Shown: one piece after another, positions 31,895 through 41,450 of the stretch
Numbering within the stretch: position 1 is the stretch's first letter
How the letters are laid out: each line of letters opens with the position of its first letter
NCBI GenBank assembly: GCA_029866125.1
Contig: JARWZZ010000014.1
Span: 1 to 64,000 of the forward strand
Direction: 5' to 3'
Length of the DNA stretch: 64,000 nucleotides
Source of the DNA: Limnobacter sp.
Lineage (GTDB): Bacteria > Pseudomonadota > Gammaproteobacteria > Burkholderiales > Burkholderiaceae_B
Notes under the pieces: generated by a model
Told to the model about the DNA's origin: nothing
The model's database searches: none
The model's input: the letters and a program-made list of their open reading frames with translations, nothing else
Translations under genes and position numbers: made by a program

Positions 31895-31926
31895 AAAAAA
31901 ACGGGGCATAATAGCCCCGTTTTTTA
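31895..31926. terminator. Bidirectional intrinsic terminator between the NYN gene and the acyl-CoA synthetase gene
   Basis: AAAAAACGGGGC and GCCCCGTTTTTT form a 12-bp perfect inverted repeat around the loop ATAATA. Both strands end in a T tract, so it can stop the convergent transcripts from the NYN gene and the minus-strand acyl-CoA synthetase gene (stop at 31951). Confidence 0.92.
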
Positions 31927-31950
31927 TTGAGTCATGGTTTGAGTCATCAA

Positions 31951-33633
31951 TTAGTCATTGAGACCTTCGCGATAAAGGTCTTCAATTCGGTCTTTAAACA
32001 CTTCTAGTACTTTCAGGCGTTTCACCTTGAGTGTGGGCGTCAGCAAACCGTTGTCCACAGTCCAAGGCTCCTTGGTGGTTAACACGCGACGCACTCGGAT
32101 ATAACGGGGCAGGTGGGCCAAACGGGCATTGGCCCTTTTAACCAACTCTTTCTCGTTGGAATTGGCGGTCACAGCAATTAAGCTGATGTAGGCACGGCCT
32201 TCGCCCACCAAAACGATTTGCTCAAACACATCGTCGCCAATAATTGCTGTTTCTGCATCTTGGGGCGAGAACTTCTCACCGTTGGACAACACCATAATGT
32301 CTTTAATGCGGCCCCGAATGAAAATACGGTCGTTGGTGATTTCAGCCACGTCGCCCGTGTGCAGCCAACCATCCGCATCAATCGCTTGTTTGGTGGCTTC
32401 TTCGTTTTTCCAGTAACCCAACATGATGTTGGGGCCTTTGGCCAGAAGCTCGTCGTTTTCACCCAATTTGACTTGAACCTGCGGCAAAGCGGGCCCAACA
32501 GATTCAGGCACATTGCCTTCTGGCCGATTGACGGAAATCACTGGGCAGGCTTCAGTCATGCCATAGCCATGCAGAATTGGTAGGCCCATGGCGATGAAGG
32601 ATTTAGCAATCGTAGCGTCCAATGCCGCGCCGCCTACTACGGCCAAACGCAAGCGCCCGCCCAAACGGTCCAGAATGGGTTGAGCCACTTTGGCACGCAG
32701 CAAGGGCAGTTGGAAATGGTCCAGAATGCCGCCTTTGCCCTGTTCCATGCGCCAACCCACATCCACCAGTTTGTTAAATGCTCGGGATTTAAACCCGGAA
32801 TCCTTGATGGATGACTGAATACGTCCGTAAAATTTCTCGAAAATTCGGGGTACCGCAAAAAGCACGGTGGGTGCTTGCGTGGCTAGATCTTCAGGCAACT
32901 GGTTGATACCGCGGGCATAAATAACCTTGGCGCCCACGCGCAAGGGCAGGTAATAGCCGCCAGTGCGCTCAAACATATGGGACATGGGCAGGAAGGACAA
33001 AAATGTATCGTCAGGCTTGGCAATGTCCAATTGGAAACAGCTGTTGACGTTGGCCGACACGTTTTTGTGCGACAACATGACGCCTTTGGGGCGGCCCGAC
33101 GTACCCGAGGTGTAACAGATGGTGGCCAGCGAGTCCTCAGGAAGGTCTAAAACCTCGATTGGGGTCGATGTTTTGATGTGGGCTTTCAGCACATGATCCA
33201 CACTTTGAATGCCGTCGGCACCCCCTTCGGGCAATTCAGATTTCAAAGAGAGAAGTTGTGCTTCCCCAATGTTCTCGGCCTTGAGGTTTTTGGCAATCCG
33301 GTCGTTTTCAACCACTACAATTCGTGAGCCTGAGTTTTCAATGCAATAGGCAATGTTGCTGGCGTTGTCGTCCACATACAAAGGCACTGACACCAAACCC
33401 ATACCCAAGGCCGCTTGATCGACGGCAACCCAAGTGATGCTGTTTTTCAAGCAGATAGCGACACGGTCACCCTCAATCATGCCCATTTGGCGGAAGTAGC
33501 TTTGCCAAGCGCAGACGTAATCAATAATTTCAGAGGCTTTGAATTCAACCCAGTCTTTGTCGATGAATTGACGGTAAAGAATTCGATTGGGTGAGCTCTG
33601 ATGTTGCTTGAGCATCTCGGCGATGTTCGCCAT
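31951..33633 (-). CDS. Long-chain acyl-CoA synthetase (AMP-forming, COG1022 type)
   Basis: A 560-residue AMP-binding enzyme that activates fatty acids to acyl-CoA via acyl-AMP. Seen: P-loop-like YTSGTSGRPKGVMLSHKN (about 173-190), the adenine-binding HGYGMTEACPVIS, and WLHTGDVAEI with the later GRIKDIMVLSNGEKFSP. The last two correspond to the hinge and the catalytic-Lys-side domain. The sequence style is that of the FAA1/ACSL-like group more than E. coli FadD. No beta-oxidation genes lie nearby. The ATG has an AGGAG site. Confidence 0.9.
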   Translation of the reverse strand: MANIAEMLKQHQSSPNRILYRQFIDKDWVEFKASEIIDYVCAWQSYFRQMGMIEGDRVAICLKNSITWVAVDQAALGMGLVSVPLYVDDNASNIAYCIENSGSRIVVVENDRIAKNLKAENIGEAQLLSLKSELPEGGADGIQSVDHVLKAHIKTSTPIEVLDLPEDSLATICYTSGTSGRPKGVMLSHKNVSANVNSCFQLDIAKPDDTFLSFLPMSHMFERTGGYYLPLRVGAKVIYARGINQLPEDLATQAPTVLFAVPRIFEKFYGRIQSSIKDSGFKSRAFNKLVDVGWRMEQGKGGILDHFQLPLLRAKVAQPILDRLGGRLRLAVVGGAALDATIAKSFIAMGLPILHGYGMTEACPVISVNRPEGNVPESVGPALPQVQVKLGENDELLAKGPNIMLGYWKNEEATKQAIDADGWLHTGDVAEITNDRIFIRGRIKDIMVLSNGEKFSPQDAETAIIGDDVFEQIVLVGEGRAYISLIAVTANSNEKELVKRANARLAHLPRYIRVRRVLTTKEPWTVDNGLLTPTLKVKRLKVLEVFKDRIEDLYREGLND

Positions 33634-33838
33634 AGGTGGTCTCCTGTATTTGTTCTTCTATTTTCTTACTGTAACTCCAAACAGCCTTTGCTGGGTCGTG
33701 TTGCCGTCAATTTTTGCGGCTTTGGTGAGGTCAATCTAAAAGACTTTCACCCATCCTCGTTAGGCCATCCCAAGGATACCCCGAATCGGGGCGGTCGCTT
33801 ATTCTCAGGCAATGCAAGTTGATTGTAAAAGGCTGGTT

Positions 33839-35710
33839 ATGAATCCCTCTGCGCAGTGTTTACAAGTAAATCCAAAACGACGACTCTCGCACATGCTGCG
33901 GATGTCGGGTTGCTCATTGGCGATTCTTACCTCTGTGACCTTTCCAGCGATGGCCCAGTCTGCGCCTTTGTTTGGTGCCTGGGTGGGGCAGGCCCAGGTG
34001 GGTGAAAAGCTCAAAGTGAACATGACTGTTTTTGGCTTGAACAAAGACACCCAAAGCCAACTCAAGGCAACTTGTATGGAAGCTTGGGCGGAGAGTGAGG
34101 GCAATGAGCTCAATTCCCTGCAAACCCGAATTCCCCTGAATTTGGATTATGGAAAGACACTTGACCGAGGTGGTTTGCTCACTTTGAGCTCGAATGTGTC
34201 CATGCGGGACCCCGTGGTGCGGGTGCACCTTGCATCCAACTGCCCACTGGTTACCTTTGTTCAAACTTGGGACCTTCAATTGGACTTTGCACCTGCCGGC
34301 CAGGTCAAAGTCAATACAAGCGCTGGCAATGCGAATGGCCAGCAGGTAAGGGAACTTCCTGACCATGCGGGCGACCCCACACCATTCAACCTGAGTGGTT
34401 CACCCACTTTGACTGCAAGTTATAGAAAGCCTATTTTGAAGGCAGAGCCCGTGGCGCAAATAGCCGCATCTGTTCCAGCGATGGCCAAGTCCAAAACCGA
34501 CAAGGCCAAACCAGTTGAAGGCAGTGCTGTTCAAAATAAAGGCGTGCAGGATAAATTGATGTCGGAACCAATGCCGACCAATGACCCCAATTTGGCGACT
34601 TTGCCACAGACCAAGAAGGATGTGGCATTGTTGGAAGCGCCACAGCAAGTCTCACAGCAACAAGCCCAGCAAGCTGCGCAGTTAGAAAACATGGCCATGT
34701 CCAAACTGAGCGATCAAGACTCGGCCCCAGCCAGCGCGTCCCTCAGTGGCTGGGCGAAGGACCCCGCTTTGACTGGTGAAGAGATGAATCTGATGCCTTT
34801 TATCCTTTTTGGTGGAGTGTCCCTGATGATGATTGCGTTCGGCATGTGGTGGGGCCAACGGCAATCGGTTTCTTCAGACATCAAAGCAAGCAGTGCGAGT
34901 TCAGTGTTTGGAAAATTTTTCCGCAAAGTGAAACCTCCAATTAAGAATCAGCCCGACATGGTTAGTCCAAGCCCTCAGTCCACACAAATGGACGAGGAGG
35001 ACATCGCTGAGGAAATGGATGCCGATAGCCCGGACGCCGAGCGAGCAGAGCCTGAAGCGTTAAGCACAGCTGCTTCTGCTGTTGCAGTTGCCACGGTTGC
35101 AGACAAGCCCACCGCGAAAAATCCGGACTTATTTAGCAAGCAATTGTTTGAGTCGTTTTTGGGGGGTACGCAATCATTGGATTCCACTTCGGACAGTCAT
35201 TCAAACCGGGCAATGAAGAGCACAAAATCCGGTCAAAATGAAGTGAAGTCCTTGGTGTCGATGGTGTCGATGGTTTCAGCATCACAAAACGTGAGCCCCA
35301 GGCCCTGGAAATTGCCAGAGTCTTTCATGCCCTTGTTGCCTGCCAGTTTGATGACGGATTTGAGTTCAGATCAATTCACCGAGGATCGATTGAAATGCGA
35401 AATGGGCCTTATCGAATTGGCTTACTTGAATGCACAGCAAGGTGAGGTGTTGTACGACATTCAAATCGCGGAACTGCTTGAAGCGATATCCACTCAGAGG
35501 GCACAGGAGCCATCCGACCAAGCCATCTACCCGCCGTCGGACTTAATCAAGGATTTTGTGCGAAGCCGGGTGTGTGAATTGGATAGTAAGCAGTCAATTG
35601 AAAAATTCACTGAATCTTTGCATGCGATGAATGCTTCAAAACACTGTGAGAAATTCAGTATGGCAGACGGGTTGTGGCTGGAATTTATTTCGGACTTGGA
35701 TATACGCTGA
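33839..35710 (+). CDS. FimV-like single-pass membrane protein
   Basis: A 623-residue protein from the ATG at 33839 (AAGG upstream; an ATG at 33812 is the longer alternative). A signal segment ends near AMAQS (about 40). A periplasmic beta-rich domain beginning APLFGAWVGQAQVGEKLKV with paired Cys follows, then a low-complexity Lys/Gln/Ala region, one helix at about 319-338 (MPFILFGGVSLMMIAFGMWW), and a long acidic cytoplasmic region with a helical C-terminal domain. This order resembles FimV/TspA proteins of type IV pilus systems, but no LysM motif is evident. Similarity is architectural. Next gene starts 77 nt on. Confidence 0.6.
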   Translation: MNPSAQCLQVNPKRRLSHMLRMSGCSLAILTSVTFPAMAQSAPLFGAWVGQAQVGEKLKVNMTVFGLNKDTQSQLKATCMEAWAESEGNELNSLQTRIPLNLDYGKTLDRGGLLTLSSNVSMRDPVVRVHLASNCPLVTFVQTWDLQLDFAPAGQVKVNTSAGNANGQQVRELPDHAGDPTPFNLSGSPTLTASYRKPILKAEPVAQIAASVPAMAKSKTDKAKPVEGSAVQNKGVQDKLMSEPMPTNDPNLATLPQTKKDVALLEAPQQVSQQQAQQAAQLENMAMSKLSDQDSAPASASLSGWAKDPALTGEEMNLMPFILFGGVSLMMIAFGMWWGQRQSVSSDIKASSASSVFGKFFRKVKPPIKNQPDMVSPSPQSTQMDEEDIAEEMDADSPDAERAEPEALSTAASAVAVATVADKPTAKNPDLFSKQLFESFLGGTQSLDSTSDSHSNRAMKSTKSGQNEVKSLVSMVSMVSASQNVSPRPWKLPESFMPLLPASLMTDLSSDQFTEDRLKCEMGLIELAYLNAQQGEVLYDIQIAELLEAISTQRAQEPSDQAIYPPSDLIKDFVRSRVCELDSKQSIEKFTESLHAMNASKHCEKFSMADGLWLEFISDLDIR

Positions 35711-35787
35711 CTGGGATTGGGCGATTACAAATGGCAGAATGATGCTTTGGGTTGACTACCCCAAACGCACTCATTCGGAGCCGCACC

Positions 35788-37338
35788 ATGCTAGAACCCC
35801 TGCCAGTTGCACTTGGCCATTCGCCCAGTGCCTCCACTTTGACTTTGCTACCCAAGTTGGCCAACCGCCATGGTTTGATCACTGGTGCAACCGGCACAGG
35901 TAAAACTGTCACCTTGCAGGTGTTGGCTGAAACTTTTTCACGCATGGGCACACCCGTGTTTATGGCTGATGTGAAAGGCGACCTCACCGGCATTTCCCAG
36001 CCGGGTAAAACTTCCACTAAATTTGAAGAACGACTGAAGTCAACTGGCATCCCCATGCCCCAATTCGCTGGCAGCCCAGTCACCCTGTGGGATGTGTTTG
36101 GCAAGCAGGGGCACCCGGTGCGTGCCACCATTTCTGACATGGGGCCTTTGTTGTTGGGTCGGCTGCTGGGCTTGAATGACACGCAGGAAGGTGTGTTGAA
36201 CCTGGTGTTTAAAATTGCCGACGACAACGGCATGCTGTTGCTTGACCTGAAAGACTTGCGCGCCATGTTGCAATACATGGGTGAAAACGCCAAACAATTT
36301 ACGACGGAGTACGGCAATATTTCAGCCGCATCCGTGGGTTCAATTCAACGTGGTTTGTTGAGCCTTGAAGGGCAGGGCGCAGATGCGTTTTTTGGCGAAC
36401 CGATGTTGAACATTGATGACTTGATGCAGACCGATTCAAACGGCAAGGGCATTATCAACATTCTTGCTGCCAATCAGCTAATGAATTCCCCCAAACTTTA
36501 CGCGACATTCTTGTTGTGGCTGTTGTCTGAGCTGTTTGAATGCCTGCCCGAGGTGGGCGATTTGGAAAAACCCAAAATGGTGTTTTTCTTTGATGAGGCG
36601 CATTTGTTGTTTACCGATGCACCCAAACCCCTGATTGAAAAAGTGGAACTGGTTGTGCGCCTTATTCGTTCCAAAGGTGTGGGTGTTTATTTTGTGACGC
36701 AAAACCCTTTGGATGTGCCCGATTCTGTACTGGGACAATTGGGTAACCGGGTGCAACATGCTTTGCGTGCCTTCACGCCACGTGACCAGAAAGCTGTGAA
36801 AGTGGCTGCTGAAACCATGCGCCCAAACCCCGGATTGAACATTGAAGCGGCCATTACTGAATTGGCTGTGGGCGAGGCATTGATTAGCTTTTTGGATGCC
36901 AAAGGCACGCCGGCGCCAACCTGCCGTGCTTGGGTGTATCCACCCGCCAGTCAATTTGGCCCGGCCACCCCTGAGCAATGCCAAGCGCTGATTGCAAATT
37001 CATTGGTGGCTGGGGTGTACGAAAAAATGGTGGATCGGGAATCTGCGTTTGAAATGCTAAAGGCCCGAACTGAGCAAGGTTTGGCAGCAAGCAATGGGGC
37101 AGCTGGCACAACGGCAACCCCTGCCAACTCAAATCAACCCGCTGAAGAAAAGAGTATGTTGAGCAGTTTGGGTGATATGTTGTTTGGTGGGTCAGGCAGC
37201 AATAAGCGACAAGGCGTTGCCGAGGCCATGGCTAAAAGTGCGGCCCGCACCATTGGTTCACAGGTTGGCCGTGAATTGGTGCGGGGTGTTTTGGGTTCGC
37301 TGTTGGGTGGGGCTGGTGGCACCAAGCGAAGGCGCTAA
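35788..37338 (+). CDS. HerA-like ATPase of the DUF853/YjgR family
   Basis: A 516-residue cytoplasmic ATPase. The ATG at 35788 has GGAG upstream; a TTG at 35752 is rejected. Walker A is [16 protein letters not shown] near 38-53, Walker [18 protein letters not shown], and a late [20 protein letters not shown] resembles the arginine-finger/sensor region of HerA and FtsK motors. The C-terminus is Gly/Ala rich and ends basic (GGTKRRR). The family is widespread but its cellular job is not established. A DNA-repair or translocation role is only an analogy. Confidence 0.9.
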   Translation: MLEPLPVALGHSPSASTLTLLPKLANRHGLITGATGTGKTVTLQVLAETFSRMGTPVFMADVKGDLTGISQPGKTSTKFEERLKSTGIPMPQFAGSPVTLWDVFGKQGHPVRATISDMGPLLLGRLLGLNDTQEGVLNLVFKIADDNGMLLLDLKDLRAMLQYMGENAKQFTTEYGNISAASVGSIQRGLLSLEGQGADAFFGEPMLNIDDLMQTDSNGKGIINILAANQLMNSPKLYATFLLWLLSELFECLPEVGDLEKPKMVFFFDEAHLLFTDAPKPLIEKVELVVRLIRSKGVGVYFVTQNPLDVPDSVLGQLGNRVQHALRAFTPRDQKAVKVAAETMRPNPGLNIEAAITELAVGEALISFLDAKGTPAPTCRAWVYPPASQFGPATPEQCQALIANSLVAGVYEKMVDRESAFEMLKARTEQGLAASNGAAGTTATPANSNQPAEEKSMLSSLGDMLFGGSGSNKRQGVAEAMAKSAARTIGSQVGRELVRGVLGSLLGGAGGTKRRR

Positions 37339-37370
37339 ATGTAGTGACAGCTTAAGCTCATGATTTGAGC

Positions 37371-39311
37371 TTATGCTGCAATTTGCTCCAGCTTTTCGCA
37401 CTCCAGCATCCACTCAAGCAGCTGTTCTTCAAGGGTGTCCAAGGTAGTCATCACTGTGGTGCGTTGGCCGCCGAGTGTGGCTGAGCTTGCAGCTGCATCT
37501 GGGTTTGCATAATCCACGGCAGCAATGGCGTCATCCAGTTGTTTCAGTTGAAACTGAAACTTCTCGATGTCCTGCTCAGCCTTCTTGACTTGATTGCGCA
37601 GCTTTTTCAAGGTCTGGTGTGCCGCATTGCGCTCTTCGCGGCTGATTTCAGGCTTAACTTGTTTAACAGGCTTTGGGGCCTCGGTAATGGCTTGAATCAC
37701 TGTTTTGTTTTTGCCTGAAAGCTGTGCTGCTTTTTGCGATTCGTATTGCCTAATGGCTTGCGCGTAATCTTGCAAATCGCCGTCAAATTCTTGTACCTTG
37801 CCGTCGTGCACCCACAGGTAACGGTCGGTAATACTTTCCAGCAAATGCCGGTCGTGGGAAACGACAACCAGTGCACCTTCAAAATCAATCAAACCTGTGG
37901 CCAAAGATTGACGTGAACCAATGTCCAAGTGGTTGGTAGGCTCGTCCAGCAACAGCAGGTTGGGGCGGGTGTATGCAATCAAGGCGAGCGCAAGGCGGGA
38001 TTTTTCACCCCCGGAAAAGCTGCCCACTTTTTGTCGTATTTTGTCATCCTGAAAGTGGTATTGCGCCAAAAAGCTGCGCATTTTTTGTTCGCTGGCATTG
38101 CGGTCCAAACGGTGCAAATGCTCAATTGGGGTGGAGTCCCAATCCAGCGATTCAATTTCGTTTTGCGCAAAGTAACCGCACACCAAACCTTTGCCTTCCA
38201 CCCGTTCGCCCGCCACCAAAGGCAAAGAGCCCACAATGGTTTTGACCAGTGTGGTTTTGCCATTGCCGTTGGCACCCAGTAGGCCCAGGCGGTCACCGGG
38301 GCGAATTTCCAAAATCACTTTTTCTAGAATTCTGGCAGTGTCGGAATACCCGCAATCGGCCTGATTCAACACCACCAATGGGTCGGGGGCTTTGTGGGGT
38401 TCAAGGAAGCGCAGCTCGGCGGTTTTGTCCACGCTCATGGTTTCAATCATCTGGAGGCGTTCCAAACGTTTGACGCGGCTTTGTGCCTGCTTGGCCTTGC
38501 TGGCCTTGGCTTTGAAGCGGTCAACAAAGCTTTGCAGGTGGGCCATTTCCATTTGGGTTTTGCGGTTTTGCTGGGAAATTTGCTCTGATTTTTCAGCAAA
38601 TGCCCGCTCAAATGCGCTGTAACCACCGGTGTACTTGGTCAACACCTGATCATTCAAATGCACAGAGTGCGTGCACACATTGTCTAGAAAATCCCTGTCA
38701 TGGGACACCAGCAATACAGTCGCCTCCACAGTGCGAATCCATTGCTCCAGCCACACCACGGCATCAATGTCCAAGTGGTTGGTGGGTTCGTCCAGCAACA
38801 CAAACTCTGCCCTTGAACCCAACACTCGGGCCAAGTTCATCCTCATTTTCCAGCCACCGGAAAACTCTCTCACCGCACGGGTTAAATCCACGGCGCTAAA
38901 ACCCAAGCCATGCAAAATGCTGGCTACGCGTGATTCGGCACGATAACCATCAATATTCTCTAGGGCTTCGTACAAGTCGGATAGTTCTTCCTGATTTTCC
39001 AGCAGCTCCACTTCCTGAATGCGGCGCCTGATTTTCATCAGTGCCTGATCGCCCTCAAGCGCAAAATCCAAAACCGTGATGTCGCTGTTGGGTACTTCCT
39101 GTGCAATCGATGCGATTTTCCACGTACCCGGAATGTCGATGGAACCTTGGTCTGGGCCCAGTTCGCCCAATACCGCCGCCAGTAAACTTGTTTTACCCGC
39201 GCCGTTGTGACCAATCAAACCAATTTTTTCTTTCGGGTAAATGGTCAGGTTGGCGCCCTTCAATACCATTTTCGCTCCACGGGCCAAGTGGAGGTCTGTA
39301 ATTTGAATCAT
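37371..39311 (-). CDS. ABC-F family ATPase (YheS-like)
   Basis: Soluble protein with two ABC cassettes and no membrane domain, 646 residues. Walker A motifs GHNGAGKTS (about 34-42) and GANGNGKTT (about 345-353); signatures FSGGWKMRMNLAR and FSGGEKSRLALAL; both cassettes have LLDEPTNHLDI. The inter-domain linker FVDRFKAKASKAKQAQSR is typical of YheS, and a C-terminal coiled coil (KKLRNQVKKAEQDIEKF) follows. ABC-F proteins act on the ribosome E-site to relieve stalling. It ends the run queF-dapC-dapD-arsC-like-prmB-abcF, 3 nt after prmB. Confidence 0.94.
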   Translation of the reverse strand: MIQITDLHLARGAKMVLKGANLTIYPKEKIGLIGHNGAGKTSLLAAVLGELGPDQGSIDIPGTWKIASIAQEVPNSDITVLDFALEGDQALMKIRRRIQEVELLENQEELSDLYEALENIDGYRAESRVASILHGLGFSAVDLTRAVREFSGGWKMRMNLARVLGSRAEFVLLDEPTNHLDIDAVVWLEQWIRTVEATVLLVSHDRDFLDNVCTHSVHLNDQVLTKYTGGYSAFERAFAEKSEQISQQNRKTQMEMAHLQSFVDRFKAKASKAKQAQSRVKRLERLQMIETMSVDKTAELRFLEPHKAPDPLVVLNQADCGYSDTARILEKVILEIRPGDRLGLLGANGNGKTTLVKTIVGSLPLVAGERVEGKGLVCGYFAQNEIESLDWDSTPIEHLHRLDRNASEQKMRSFLAQYHFQDDKIRQKVGSFSGGEKSRLALALIAYTRPNLLLLDEPTNHLDIGSRQSLATGLIDFEGALVVVSHDRHLLESITDRYLWVHDGKVQEFDGDLQDYAQAIRQYESQKAAQLSGKNKTVIQAITEAPKPVKQVKPEISREERNAAHQTLKKLRNQVKKAEQDIEKFQFQLKQLDDAIAAVDYANPDAAASSATLGGQRTTVMTTLDTLEEQLLEWMLECEKLEQIAA

Positions 39312-39314
39312 GTT

Positions 39315-40235
39315 TTAAACCAAATCTTCTTTGCGCAGCAGGAGTACCTGCTCATCGCCTGCTGAAACTTCGAGCCACACGGGGGCTAGGTCGGGGAATG
39401 CGTCCTCAAAGAACTGTTTTTCATTGCCCAGTTCGATGATTAATATGCCTTCGTCGTTTAGATACTGCGGGGCTTCAGCGATGATTCTTCGAATCAGGTC
39501 CATGCCATCTTCCCCACCAGCCAAGGCCATACGCGGCTCTTGCAGGTATTCCGCAGGTAGCTTGCCCATGGAACCCTCATTCACATAAGGTGGGTTGGTG
39601 ACAATGACGTCATAGGTGCGACCTGTGAGTGCATTGTATAAATCGGATTCAATCGCCTGCACACGGTCTGCCACTTGGTGCTGTTCAATGTTTGCACGTG
39701 CTACTTCTAGTGCTTGCGCGGACAAGTCCACGCAATCGACCCTCGCATTTTCAAATGCGTAAGCTGCCAAAATTCCCAAACAGCCCGAGCCTGTGCACAG
39801 GTCAAGTATTTGTAAATCCGCTTCGGGCGCATTCACCCAAGGTGTGAGTTGGTCCGCCAACAATTCTGCAATGAATGAGCGAGGAATAATGACCCGTTCA
39901 TCCACCTGAAACACATGGCCTTGCAACCAGGATTCACCCGTGATGTAGCTTGCAGGGCGACGCTTGACGGTGCGGTCAGTCAAAAATTGATACAGGCGCT
40001 CGCGCTCAGATGGAATGACACGCGCATCCAAAAACGGGGAAATATCACCCCCCGACACAGGCAGATGCACGGCTGACTGCACCAGGTACACCGCCTCATC
40101 CAAGGCGTTGGCACTGCCATGGCCAAAAAATACATTGGAGCGAGTCATTTCGGACACGAAAAACCGTACCCAATCCCTGAGCGTTTGCAACTCGCTCAAA
40201 GAGGATGTGGTTAGGGAAGGGGATTGGTTTTTCAT
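39315..40235 (-). CDS. prmB: Ribosomal protein uL3 N5-glutamine methyltransferase
   Basis: SAM-dependent methyltransferase that modifies a Gln of ribosomal protein L3. The 306 residues match PrmB. Seen: N-terminal TLRDWVRFFVSEM, EVIIPRS-type segment VIIPRSFIAELL, SAM motif ILDLCTGSGCLGILAAYAF, and catalytic NPPY in VTNPPYVN. PrmB and the release-factor enzyme PrmC share NPPY; the N-terminal helical region and the spacing favour PrmB. Upstream neighbour is the ArsC-like gene, 15 nt away. Confidence 0.92.
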   Translation of the reverse strand: MKNQSPSLTTSSLSELQTLRDWVRFFVSEMTRSNVFFGHGSANALDEAVYLVQSAVHLPVSGGDISPFLDARVIPSERERLYQFLTDRTVKRRPASYITGESWLQGHVFQVDERVIIPRSFIAELLADQLTPWVNAPEADLQILDLCTGSGCLGILAAYAFENARVDCVDLSAQALEVARANIEQHQVADRVQAIESDLYNALTGRTYDVIVTNPPYVNEGSMGKLPAEYLQEPRMALAGGEDGMDLIRRIIAEAPQYLNDEGILIIELGNEKQFFEDAFPDLAPVWLEVSAGDEQVLLLRKEDLV

Positions 40236-40250
40236 AAAACTCTCAACAAT

Positions 40251-40580
40251 TCAAAATTCGGTTTGACCGATACTTAACTTGCCATCCTGATCGACCACCG
40301 GCCTTTTAATCAGGGACAAGTTTTTCAAAATCAGGGCTTTGGCTTCTTCTGGGGATTCTGCCAAAGCTTTGTCTGCATCACTTAAATTTCTCCAAGTGGT
40401 GCCCTTGCGGTTAATCAGGCGGTCAAGGCCTAGGCTTTGTACCCATGTGTCCAAAAGCTCGGGCGCAAGTGCTTGCTTTTTAAAGTCGTGAAACTCAATG
40501 GATTCGCCTTTGTTTTTAAGGGAATCCAATGCCTTTTTTACGCTTCCACAATTGGGAATACCGTACACCTTGACCGTCAT
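40251..40580 (-). CDS. ArsC/Spx-family thioredoxin-fold protein (YffB-like)
   Basis: A 109-residue protein with a thioredoxin-like fold: KVYGIPNCGSVKKALDSL has a single Cys (C11), and RKGTTWRNL and IKRPVVDQDGKL follow the family pattern. It lacks the arsenate-reductase Arg triad arrangement expected for true ArsC, and the location between dapD and prmB matches the conserved YffB group, whose function is not settled. Starts 2 nt after the dapD stop. Confidence 0.9.
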   Translation of the reverse strand: MTVKVYGIPNCGSVKKALDSLKNKGESIEFHDFKKQALAPELLDTWVQSLGLDRLINRKGTTWRNLSDADKALAESPEEAKALILKNLSLIKRPVVDQDGKLSIGQTEF

Positions 40581-40582
40581 TC

Positions 40583-41407
40583 TTATTCCACCCCACGCAG
40601 CAGTTCATTGATGCCGGTTTTGGCGCGTGTCTTGGCGTCTACTTTTTTAACAATCACTGCGCAATAAAGGCTGTATTTGCCGCAAGCAGAGGGCAGGTTA
40701 CCGCTAACTACCACTGAACCTGCAGGGATGCGGCCATAGGTGACGGTGCCTGTTTCGCGGTCATAAATTTTGGTACTTTGGCCGATGTAAACACCCATGG
40801 AAATCACGGAGTTTTCTTCCACAATCACGCCTTCCACCACTTCAGAGCGTGCGCCGATAAAGCAGTTGTCTTCAATGATGGTTGGGTTGGCCTGCAGGGG
40901 TTCCAATACACCACCAATGCCCACGCCGCCAGACAGGTGTACGTTTTTACCGATTTGCGCACATGAGCCCACGGTGGCCCAGGTGTCCACCATGGTGCCT
41001 TCATCCACATACGCGCCGATGTTGACGTAAGAGGGCATCAACACTACGTTTTTGGCAATAAAGCTGCCTTGGCGGGCCACTGCGGGTGGCACCACGCGAA
41101 AGCCTCCTTTCTTGAAATCTTCTTCAGTGTAGTTGGCAAACTTACTGGGCACCTTGTCGTAAAACTGGGTAAAGCCGCCGGCTTCCATCACCTTGTTGTC
41201 ATTCAAACGGAAGGACAACAACACCGCCTTTTTAATCCACTGGTGGGTTACCCACTCGCCAGCCTCTTTGGAGCAAACCCGCAGGCTGCCATCATTCAAG
41301 CCCGCCAAGGTTGCATCCACTGCAGCGCGCACATCGGCTGGGGCCTTGGATGGGGAAATGTCGGCGCGGTTTTCCCAAGCTTGTTCAATGATTTGTTGGT
41401 TTGACAT
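40583..41407 (-). CDS. dapD: 2,3,4,5-tetrahydropyridine-2,6-dicarboxylate N-succinyltransferase
   Basis: Adds succinyl from succinyl-CoA in the succinylase route to meso-diaminopimelate and lysine. The 274 residues match the family. The C-terminal half is a left-handed beta-helix of hexapeptide repeats ([20 protein letters not shown], then [20 protein letters not shown]). N-terminal [16 protein letters not shown] is typical. dapC lies just upstream; dapE, often found a little downstream in relatives, is absent here. Confidence 0.97.
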   Translation of the reverse strand: MSNQQIIEQAWENRADISPSKAPADVRAAVDATLAGLNDGSLRVCSKEAGEWVTHQWIKKAVLLSFRLNDNKVMEAGGFTQFYDKVPSKFANYTEEDFKKGGFRVVPPAVARQGSFIAKNVVLMPSYVNIGAYVDEGTMVDTWATVGSCAQIGKNVHLSGGVGIGGVLEPLQANPTIIEDNCFIGARSEVVEGVIVEENSVISMGVYIGQSTKIYDRETGTVTYGRIPAGSVVVSGNLPSACGKYSLYCAVIVKKVDAKTRAKTGINELLRGVE

Positions 41408-41450
41408 GTTTTTTCCTGAAGTTATTGTTTCTATTTGATTTCTAAATCAT

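Noticed and set aside
33779-33791. CCCCG-AAT-CGGGG hairpin upstream of the FimV-like gene
   Set aside because: Short stem and no T tract; no transcript needs a terminator there.
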